In this document: positions 57,652 to 64,000 of the stretch, one piece after another
How the letters are laid out: each line of letters starts with the position of its first letter
Position numbering within the stretch: position 1 is the first letter of the stretch
From: Paenibacillus nuruki
Lineage (GTDB): Bacteria; Bacillota; Bacilli; Paenibacillales; Paenibacillaceae
Length of the DNA: 64,000 nt
Assembly: GCF_001721045.1 (NCBI RefSeq)
Contig: NZ_MDER01000022.1
Span: forward strand, 1-64,000
Direction of reading: 5' to 3'
Position numbers and translations under genes: made by a program
The notes under the pieces: model-generated
The model's database searches: none
What the model saw: the letters and a program-made list of their open reading frames with translations, nothing else
What the model was told of the DNA's origin: nothing

Positions 57652-57692
57652 AAATAACCCTTTAACTGAATTCAGCTAAAGGGTTATTTTTT
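57652..57692. terminator. Bidirectional terminator between the ABC2 and hisJ genes
   Basis: AATAACCCTTTA pairs with TAAAGGGTTATT around a twelve-base loop, with a T run on the plus strand and T-rich flank on the minus strand. It ends the MarR locus and the leftward his operon. Confidence 0.8.
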
Positions 57693-58515
57693 ATCCATTT
57701 AAAGGAACAAACGAACGTTGACGTTGTTCAAACACTGCCAATTGCTGCACATTTAACTCTTGCAACAATGCTCTAGCTTCATCCAAATGATCGCTTAATT
57801 TCAACGGATCATGAGCATCAGAGCCTAGCGTTAACGGAATATCAAGCGCAATCGCTTGCTCCACGATACGACGACTGGGGAAGATTTCTTTGCAGACTTT
57901 AGATAGACCGGATGAATTAAGCTCCATCACCATATCTGCCTGTTTTACCGCTTGTAGCGCCATATCTTCCAGAGCAATACGCTCCTCTGTCTCTTCTGGC
58001 AAAGGCACATAACCAAAGCGCTTAATCACATCCAAATGCCCTACAATATCATAAAATCCTGTCGCACACGCTTTGCTGATTGCATCATAATACTGGCGAT
58101 ACACATCCAGTACATGCTTACCTTCCCAACCTGCGGTCTGGCGAAAATCGGAGATATCCCACTCTCCTAGAAAATGAACCGAACCAATCACATAATCAAA
58201 AGCATACTGATTCAGAATATGCTGAATCTTCTCTTCATATCCTTCAATATAGTCTGCTTCCAAACCAACTTTGATCGCAATTTGATCACGGTACTTTTCT
58301 TTGAGCATCAGACATTCTTCAATATAACGAGGTAACTCATCCATAGGCATCGCCATTTCAGGATAATACGTTGCAGGATCGACATGAATCAGTGGCAGAT
58401 GATCCGATAACCCTAGATGAGACAACCCGATAGCGATACCTCGCTGTACATACTCTTCTAGCTCACCTACAGCATGTCCACAGCGTGCATGGTGGGTATG
58501 ATAATCTATTCGCAT
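57691..58515 (-). CDS. hisJ: Histidinol-phosphatase (PHP family)
   Basis: Removes phosphate from histidinol-phosphate, the step before HisD. 274 aa. PHP metal-binding motifs: DYHTHHARCGHA (residues 3-14), GLSDHLPL, GLEADYIEG, GSVHFLG, DIVGHLDVIKR and GSDAHDP. GGAGGCGAAAG precedes the ATG. Last gene of the his operon, 18 bases after hisIE. Confidence 0.94.
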   Translation of the reverse strand: MRIDYHTHHARCGHAVGELEEYVQRGIAIGLSHLGLSDHLPLIHVDPATYYPEMAMPMDELPRYIEECLMLKEKYRDQIAIKVGLEADYIEGYEEKIQHILNQYAFDYVIGSVHFLGEWDISDFRQTAGWEGKHVLDVYRQYYDAISKACATGFYDIVGHLDVIKRFGYVPLPEETEERIALEDMALQAVKQADMVMELNSSGLSKVCKEIFPSRRIVEQAIALDIPLTLGSDAHDPLKLSDHLDEARALLQELNVQQLAVFEQRQRSFVPLNG

Positions 58516-58533
58516 AGACTTTCGCCTCCGCTC

Positions 58534-59271
58534 TTAATCTTTGCGTGGACGCTCATGACGGCGATCCAATTCAGCCAGTACATCATCTAAAGGCAATTTA
58601 CGCTCTTGTAATAATACTAACAAGTGATAGATCAGATCACTAACTTCATAACGAAGTTCATCATTATCTTGGTTTTTAGCTGCAATGATCGTTTCAGCCG
58701 TTTCTTCGCCTACTTTTTTCAAAATTTTATCGATTCCTTTTTCAAACAGATACGTTGTATACGCACCTTCAGGACGATCACGATCACGGTCAGCAATCAT
58801 TTGTTCCAATTCTGCTAAAATGGCAAAGCGATCTTTACCAGAAGCCAATAACGTTGCATCTTGTTCTTCATTATTATTAAATGTTGGTTGATTATCCACT
58901 TCATTCACCTCATTATAGAAACAGCTTATTCTGCCTGTATGGCAAGCAGGACCTTTTGCATGAACCATGATTAATAACGTATCTCCATCACAATCATAAG
59001 ATAGCGATGTAATCTGTTGGGTATTGCCTGATGTTCCACCTTTATGCCAGTATTCTTGACGAGAACGGCTCCAGAACCATGTCTCTTGAGAGTCTAGAGA
59101 GCGTTGTAACGATTCTTGATTCATATAAGCCATCATTAGTACTTGTTTGCTATTCTCATCCTGTACGATCGCAGGTACAAGCCCATCAGCATCCCATTTG
59201 ATATTAGCGACCAGTTGTTCCCAGGATAAAGACTGATGAATAATCTCGTGTTGAAAATCAGATCGACTCAT
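58534..59271 (-). CDS. hisI: Bifunctional phosphoribosyl-AMP cyclohydrolase/phosphoribosyl-ATP pyrophosphatase
   Basis: Fused HisI-HisE, histidine steps 2 and 3. 245 aa. The cyclohydrolase half (about 15-135) shows [22 protein letters not shown], the metal site YDCDGDT and GPACHTG. The pyrophosphatase half (about 155-245) shows [20 protein letters not shown] and [13 protein letters not shown] longer than usual linker joins them (about 135-155, [13 protein letters not shown]). ATGA overlap of four bases with hisF. Confidence 0.95.
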   Translation of the reverse strand: MSRSDFQHEIIHQSLSWEQLVANIKWDADGLVPAIVQDENSKQVLMMAYMNQESLQRSLDSQETWFWSRSRQEYWHKGGTSGNTQQITSLSYDCDGDTLLIMVHAKGPACHTGRISCFYNEVNEVDNQPTFNNNEEQDATLLASGKDRFAILAELEQMIADRDRDRPEGAYTTYLFEKGIDKILKKVGEETAETIIAAKNQDNDELRYEVSDLIYHLLVLLQERKLPLDDVLAELDRRHERPRKD

Positions 59272-60026
59272 CGAATCTCCACTCCTTTGTCTTTCAACTG
59301 ATTTTTAAGCTCAGGAATACTAATTTCTTTGTAATGAAAAATAGTAGCCGCTAGCCCGGCATCAGCTTTGCCTTTAGTGAATACATCATAGAAGTGCTCT
59401 GATGTTCCTGCTCCGCCTGACGCAATAATCGGAATATTAACCGCTTCACAGACAGCGGAAGTCAGATCAATATCAAATCCATCTTTGGTTCCATCCGCAT
59501 CCATACTGGTTAGCAGAATTTCACCAGCTCCACGTTGTTCCGCTTCTTTGATCCATGCCAATGCACGAATACCTGTAGGTTTGCGTCCTCCATGAGTGTA
59601 CACTTCCCACTCGCCCCATTCCGGGTTGAACTTTGCATCTACCGCAACTACAATACACTGTGCTCCGAATCGCTGTGAACCATCATTGATCAATTGCGGA
59701 TTGAGTACTGCTGCTGTATTGATTCCGATCTTGTCTGCACCCGCACGTAGAATATTTTTCATATCTTCGACTTTAGAAATACCGCCACCTACTGTAAAAG
59801 GAATCGATATTTCACCCGCTGTTCTGCGCACAACATCAATCATCGTTTCCCGGCCTTCAATCGAAGCCGAAATATCCAGAAATATAATCTCATCTGCACC
59901 TTCCCGATCATACAGAGCCGCTAATTCTACCGGATCACCTGCATCGCGCAGATTAACAAAATTCACACCTTTGACGACTCGCCCTTCTTTAACATCAAGG
60001 CATGGAATAATACGCTTTGCAAGCAT
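59268..60026 (-). CDS. hisF: Imidazole glycerol phosphate synthase cyclase subunit
   Basis: (beta/alpha)8 enzyme closing the imidazole ring, working with HisH. 252 aa. Asp11 in [15 protein letters not shown] and the second catalytic Asp in VVAVDAKF are present, as are [12 protein letters not shown] and [23 protein letters not shown] precedes the ATG. Overlaps hisI by four bases and follows hisA by 28. Confidence 0.97.
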   Translation of the reverse strand: MLAKRIIPCLDVKEGRVVKGVNFVNLRDAGDPVELAALYDREGADEIIFLDISASIEGRETMIDVVRRTAGEISIPFTVGGGISKVEDMKNILRAGADKIGINTAAVLNPQLINDGSQRFGAQCIVVAVDAKFNPEWGEWEVYTHGGRKPTGIRALAWIKEAEQRGAGEILLTSMDADGTKDGFDIDLTSAVCEAVNIPIIASGGAGTSEHFYDVFTKGKADAGLAATIFHYKEISIPELKNQLKDKGVEIR

Positions 60027-60054
60027 GGTTCGCCCTCCTCAAGCTTGATAACAT

Positions 60055-60786
60055 TTACTGAATCGTACGTAAAGCTAATTCCAGATCAATATTGCCTGTA
60101 TAGATTGCTTTTCCTACGATAGCTCCGCTAATTCCTTCTTCACGACGTGCTGCTAACTTCACGAGATCATCCAGTACAGTTACTCCACCAGAAGCAATCA
60201 CTTGTTTACCTGAAGCTTGAGCAATTGCTGCAATCGCATCAATATTAGGGCCTTGCATCATACCATCACGTGAAATATCGGTAAAAATAAACGTTTCGGC
60301 TCCTTTAGCCGCTAATTCTTTGGCTACCACTTCTGCTTTCACTTCTGAAGTCTCTAACCAACCACGAGTCGCTACAAATCCATTACGTGCATCTATACCG
60401 ATTGCTACACGATTGCCGTATGTACCCAACACAGACTCTGTAAATTCACGATCTTCGATAGCCGCTGTACCGATAATGACACGACTGACACCAAGATTCA
60501 ATAACGTCTCTACATCTGCCAGCGTACGTAATCCGCCACCCACTTGTACAGGTACAGACACAGCATTAGCAATACGACCAATTAACTCATGATTAACAGG
60601 ATGCCCTGCTTTGGCACCATCCAAATCGACAAGATGGACATATTGTGCTCCTTTTACTGTGAAATCAGTAGCTACAGCCACAGGATCATCATTATAGACC
60701 GTTTCCTGATTGTAATCGCCTTGAATCAAACGGACACAGCGACCTCCTCGAATATCAATAGCAGGATAAATAGTAAAAGAAGACAA
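60055..60786 (-). CDS. hisA: Phosphoribosylformimino-5-aminoimidazole carboxamide ribotide isomerase
   Basis: Amadori isomerase of histidine synthesis, same barrel fold as HisF. 243 aa from a TTG start at 60784-60786, which has AAGGGGG ten bases upstream; the longer frame begins without a ribosome site. Catalytic YPAIDIRGGRCVRL (Asp11), QVGGGLRT, FTDISRDGM and IASGGVTVLDD are visible. Confidence 0.95.
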   Translation of the reverse strand: MSSFTIYPAIDIRGGRCVRLIQGDYNQETVYNDDPVAVATDFTVKGAQYVHLVDLDGAKAGHPVNHELIGRIANAVSVPVQVGGGLRTLADVETLLNLGVSRVIIGTAAIEDREFTESVLGTYGNRVAIGIDARNGFVATRGWLETSEVKAEVVAKELAAKGAETFIFTDISRDGMMQGPNIDAIAAIAQASGKQVIASGGVTVLDDLVKLAARREEGISGAIVGKAIYTGNIDLELALRTIQ

Positions 60787-60858
60787 TATGATTTCCCCCT
60801 TGATTATATAAGTCATTCGATAAAATATATAGAATCCATTTAACGATTTCTTTTCATC

Positions 60859-61485
60859 TTAATTCGTTCGCTCACCCGTACACAATGCTAAGAAATTGCG
60901 TAATAACAATGTACCCAATTCTCCACTTTTTTCAGGATGAAATTGCATACCGTATACATTATCTCGTCCTACAATGGCGGTAACCGGTTGCCCATAATCA
61001 CATACAGCAATCAGATCATCTGCATGATCGGGTTTGACATGATACGAATGAACGAAGTATACATGCCCGTTATAAAGGTCACGCACTAGCGGATGATCCG
61101 GTTGTTTGTACTCTAGTCGATTCCAGCCCATGTGCGGAATTTTATAATCGCCATCTTCGAACTTCACCACTTTGCCCGGTAAAATATTCAGTCCTTGATG
61201 AATACCATGCTCTTCACCTTCTGTAAATAACAACTGCATCCCTAGACAAATACCCAACAAAGGCTTACCACTGTTGGCAACTTCAAGCACAACATGATCC
61301 ATACCGCCTTCACGAATATGATTCATTGCATCTCCAAAAGCCCCTACACCTGGTAAAATGACACCCTCTGCATTCAGAATCTCATCACGATCGCCTGTGA
61401 CTATACCTTCATAGCCTAATCGTTCAATCGCTTTGCTGACACTATGCAGATTGCCTATTCCATAATCAACAATAGCGATCGCCAT
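60859..61485 (-). CDS. hisH: Imidazole glycerol phosphate synthase glutamine amidotransferase subunit
   Basis: Supplies ammonia to HisF by hydrolysing glutamine. 208 aa. The oxyanion strand LPGVGAFGDAM, nucleophile Cys80 in LLGICLGMQLLF, and FHPEKSGELG near the C-terminus complete the class I triad. Three bases after hisB, so translationally coupled. Confidence 0.97.
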   Translation of the reverse strand: MAIAIVDYGIGNLHSVSKAIERLGYEGIVTGDRDEILNAEGVILPGVGAFGDAMNHIREGGMDHVVLEVANSGKPLLGICLGMQLLFTEGEEHGIHQGLNILPGKVVKFEDGDYKIPHMGWNRLEYKQPDHPLVRDLYNGHVYFVHSYHVKPDHADDLIAVCDYGQPVTAIVGRDNVYGMQFHPEKSGELGTLLLRNFLALCTGERTN

Positions 61486-61488
61486 CTG

Positions 61489-62094
61489 TTATAGCACTCC
61501 CTTCGTCGAAGGTACTCCTGTCACACGTGGATCAATCGTTGTTGCTTCATCCACAGCACGTCCTAATGCTTTAAAAATCGCCTCAATCATATGATGCGTA
61601 TTTTGCCCATAATGTACGATGACATGAAGAGTAATTCGCGCTTCTAAAGCAAATTTCCACAAAAATTCATGAACCAGTTCTGTCTGGAAACTGCCTACTT
61701 GTGAAGAAGGATATTCAGCACGATATTCAAAATGCGGACGATTACTCACATCAATCACCACTTGTGCCAAAGCTTCATCCATCGGAATAAATACACTGCT
61801 ATAACGTTTAATCCCACGTTTATCACCTAATGCTTCACGTAGCGTCTGTCCAAGACAGATACCGATATCTTCTACCGTGTGATGATCATCAATCTCAATA
61901 TCACCTTGTGCTTTGAGATTTAGATCGAAATGTCCATGCTTGGTGAACAAATCCAACATATGATTTAGAAAAGGAACATCTGTCTCTATTTCAGAAATAC
62001 CTGTTCCATCGACGTTAAAAGCAAGTTGAATATTTGTTTCATTGGTTTTACGGCTGACATCGGCTTGACGTGTATTCTGGTTTTCAGTTGACAT
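61489..62094 (-). CDS. hisB: Imidazoleglycerol-phosphate dehydratase
   Basis: Dehydrates imidazole glycerol phosphate. 201 aa from the ATG at 62094, nine bases after AGGAGGTA; the upstream in-frame extension is not conserved. Metal-ligand motifs FLNHMLDLFTKHGHFD, DDHHTVEDIGICLG, and the repeated HHMIEAIFKALGRA are present. The N-terminus has about ten extra polar residues (STENQNTRQADVSRKTNET). Confidence 0.96.
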   Translation of the reverse strand: MSTENQNTRQADVSRKTNETNIQLAFNVDGTGISEIETDVPFLNHMLDLFTKHGHFDLNLKAQGDIEIDDHHTVEDIGICLGQTLREALGDKRGIKRYSSVFIPMDEALAQVVIDVSNRPHFEYRAEYPSSQVGSFQTELVHEFLWKFALEARITLHVIVHYGQNTHHMIEAIFKALGRAVDEATTIDPRVTGVPSTKGVL

Positions 62095-62139
62095 ACCTAT
62101 ACCTCCTGCTTGGGTTCTAAAGTATCTATGGGTCAAAGC

Positions 62140-63423
62140 TTAACCTTCTTGTTCCAAACGAATCGCGATTGCGCGTGCATGACCTTCTAATCCTTCATGA
62201 CGAGCTAATTCCATAATCGTATTCCCATTCGCAAACAATGCTTCTTTACTATAATAGATCATACTTGATTTTTTGATAAAATCATCGACATCTACAGGGG
62301 AAGAAAAGCGCGCTGTTCCATTGGTCGGAATAATATGATTCGGTCCAGCAAAATAATCACCTACTGGTTCTGAACTGTAATTTCCGAGGAAAATCGCTCC
62401 TGCGTTTTCGATCATGCCTACATAATTCATCGGTTGTTCGACCATAATCTCCAGATGCTCAGGAGCAAGTCGATTGACTACATCGATACCTTCTGCGATC
62501 GTTTCTGTCACAATAATTGCTCCATGATTCTGAATCGAAGCATTAGCAATAGTTTGACGAGGCAATGTTTCTAATTGTTGTTGTACTTCTGAAGCTACAG
62601 CAGCTGCCAGCTGTTCAGAACAAGTCACTAGAATGGCAGAAGCCATCTCATCATGTTCCGCTTGAGACAACAAGTCTGCTGCAATATAAGCTGGATTCGC
62701 ATATTCATCTGCTAGTACAACAATTTCGCTTGGGCCTGCAATGCTATCAATATCAACAACACCGTACACTTCCCGCTTCGCTAGTGCAACATAGATATTA
62801 CCCGGTCCGCAAATTTTATCCACCGGTTCTATACTTTGAGTACCATAGGCTAGTGCCGCTATCGCTTGAGCTCCACCGACACGATACATTTCAGTCACTC
62901 CTGCTTCTGCTGCGGTGACTAGAATATAAGGGTTAATTCCTTCTTTACCACCTGTTGAAGGAGGGGTCACCATCACGATCTCTGGTACACCTGCCACTTG
63001 AGCTGGAATTACATTCATTAGTACAGAAGAAGGGTAAGCTGCTTTCCCACCGGGAACATAGACACCGACACGTTTGAGCGGACGAATGATTTGCCCTAAT
63101 AGACTTCCATCAGGTTGTAGATCCATCCATGAGTTACGTTTTTGCTTTTCATGAAATTGACGAATATTATGAGCCGCCGCTGTAATCGCTTGGACAAAAG
63201 AAGGTTCTACTTCTTGATAAGCTGCTTGCAACTCTTCATCGGTGACACGAAGCAAGTCTGCTGTCAGGTCTGCACCATCGAACTGCTTGGTATACTGTAA
63301 CAAAGCTTGGTCTCCAGTGTGCTTGATATCTTGCACAATTTGCTTCACAGTTGCATTTTGCTCTGGTGATCCGTAATCCACTTCTCTTCGCAAATCAAAA
63401 TCTCGTGCAGATACGATCTTCAC
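62140..63423 (-). CDS. hisD: Histidinol dehydrogenase
   Basis: Two-step NAD oxidation of histidinol to histidine, the last pathway step. 427 aa. [29 protein letters not shown], the zinc and substrate regions [24 protein letters not shown]-like SQAEHDE, and EHLEIM are visible. Start is GTG at 63421-63423 after AAGGGGG. Between hisG and hisB. Confidence 0.97.
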   Translation of the reverse strand: MKIVSARDFDLRREVDYGSPEQNATVKQIVQDIKHTGDQALLQYTKQFDGADLTADLLRVTDEELQAAYQEVEPSFVQAITAAAHNIRQFHEKQKRNSWMDLQPDGSLLGQIIRPLKRVGVYVPGGKAAYPSSVLMNVIPAQVAGVPEIVMVTPPSTGGKEGINPYILVTAAEAGVTEMYRVGGAQAIAALAYGTQSIEPVDKICGPGNIYVALAKREVYGVVDIDSIAGPSEIVVLADEYANPAYIAADLLSQAEHDEMASAILVTCSEQLAAAVASEVQQQLETLPRQTIANASIQNHGAIIVTETIAEGIDVVNRLAPEHLEIMVEQPMNYVGMIENAGAIFLGNYSSEPVGDYFAGPNHIIPTNGTARFSSPVDVDDFIKKSSMIYYSKEALFANGNTIMELARHEGLEGHARAIAIRLEQEG

Positions 63424-63512
63424 TGCTATTTCCCCCTTATCTGTCCCACTGTGTTCTGTTTATCTAGGGTGTAATATATCCATCTATACAGATTACTTTA
63501 TATTTATTCAAG

Positions 63513-64000
63513 TCATGTTGGCTCTGGAATCACCCGTTGTAATTGATCGCATAGCTGTTGAATTTCTTCATTTTTCATCCGATAACTGACACGGTTAGCA
63601 ATTAAGCGACTGGTAATACCAAATAAAGTCTCCATTTCAACTAATCCGTTTTCGCGTAATGTTTCTCCCGTTTCGACCATATCCACAATACGATCAGCAA
63701 GACCAATCATCGGTGCAAGCTCGATCGAACCGTTTAATTTAATGACTTCGACTTGTTGCCCTTGCTCCCGGAAATATTGAGAAGCCACATTTGGATACTT
63801 GGTAGCTACACGTTGCTGAATACCGGGCTTCCAATCCGGTAGACCAATTACAGACATCCGGCAACGAGCTATACCCAGATCCAATAATTCGTATACTGCT
63901 CGATTTTCTTCAATCAGTACGTCTTTACCAACAATACCGATATCGGCAACTCCATGTTCCACATAGATCGGTACATCGACTGGCTTGGCTAGAATAAATT
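63513..64000 (-). CDS. hisG: ATP phosphoribosyltransferase catalytic subunit, N-terminus outside the window
   Basis: First histidine step, joining PRPP and ATP. The frame is open to the right edge ([21 protein letters not shown] at the edge), so about 50-55 N-terminal residues are missing and the GTG at 63962 is not the true start. The visible part has [29 protein letters not shown], the PRPP-binding segment, and [12 protein letters not shown]. It ends without a regulatory C-domain, so this is the short HisG form that needs HisZ, probably encoded just outside. Confidence 0.95.
   Translation of the reverse strand, partial: FILAKPVDVPIYVEHGVADIGIVGKDVLIEENRAVYELLDLGIARCRMSVIGLPDWKPGIQQRVATKYPNVASQYFREQGQQVEVIKLNGSIELAPMIGLADRIVDMVETGETLRENGLVEMETLFGITSRLIANRVSYRMKNEEIQQLCDQLQRVIPEPT

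Overview
The window looks like a chromosomal segment of a low-to-moderate GC Gram-positive bacterium close to Bacillus, most likely Paenibacillaceae (genus inferred from gene content, not proven). The gene blocks cggR-gapA-pgk-tpiA-gpmI-eno, secG-rnr-smpB-ssrA, ROK kinase-rapZ-yvcK-whiA-HPr/Crh and hisG-D-B-H-A-F-IE-J are in Bacillus-type order. GTG and TTG starts behind strong AGGAGG-type ribosome binding sites are common, and the clpP promoter carries a CtsR box.

Layout. 1-2.1 kb: four small unknown genes on the minus strand, one cut by the window edge. 2.3-10.2 kb: ordinary accessory metabolism (an M20 amidohydrolase, uridine kinase, a tandem pair of two-helix membrane proteins, an XRE-cupin regulator divergent from azlCD, a beta-helix lipoprotein and a MATE exporter). 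10.5-22.7 kb: an arabinan and plant-polysaccharide region: a secreted GH43 endo-arabinanase, a 1246-residue LamG-GH51 arabinofuranosidase, a circularly permuted GH3 glycosidase and a discoidin-like protein. It contains a complete AbrB-type antitoxin/Doc toxin module and an Abi_2 family HEPN protein with a structured RNA leader. 22.9-28.9 kb: an AT-rich, decaying region with a second antitoxin/Doc module whose toxin gene is broken, a MetE-like gene interrupted by one amber codon, several frameshifted gene remnants, a second HEPN-like protein and unknown genes.

29.2-41.6 kb: tmRNA, smpB, rnr, secG and the complete lower glycolytic operon under CggR, read leftward. 41.9-46 kb: tRNA-Arg(CCG), clpP, and three secreted proteins of unknown role (stalk/DUF3298, SIMPL, stalk). 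46-54.1 kb: HPr-like gene, whiA, yvcK, rapZ, ROK glucokinase, trxB, a TPR protein and prs, all leftward. 54.4-57.6 kb: a rightward MarR-HlyD-ABC2 permease export locus with a duplicated operator. 57.7-64 kb: histidine biosynthesis read leftward, with hisG cut by the right edge.

How it fits together. The prs product PRPP feeds hisG. Glycolysis is run by the CggR operon and the ROK kinase. tmRNA, SmpB, RNase R and ClpP are the trans-translation and proteolysis set. The two glycosidases read as one unit, GH51 then GH43, probably cut arabinan outside and finish the oligosaccharides, but no sugar transporter is present here. The most unusual material is the defence and addiction cluster with HEPN proteins, paired antitoxin/Doc modules and decayed genes between 17 and 28 kb, and an unexplained attenuator-like RNA between secG and rnr.
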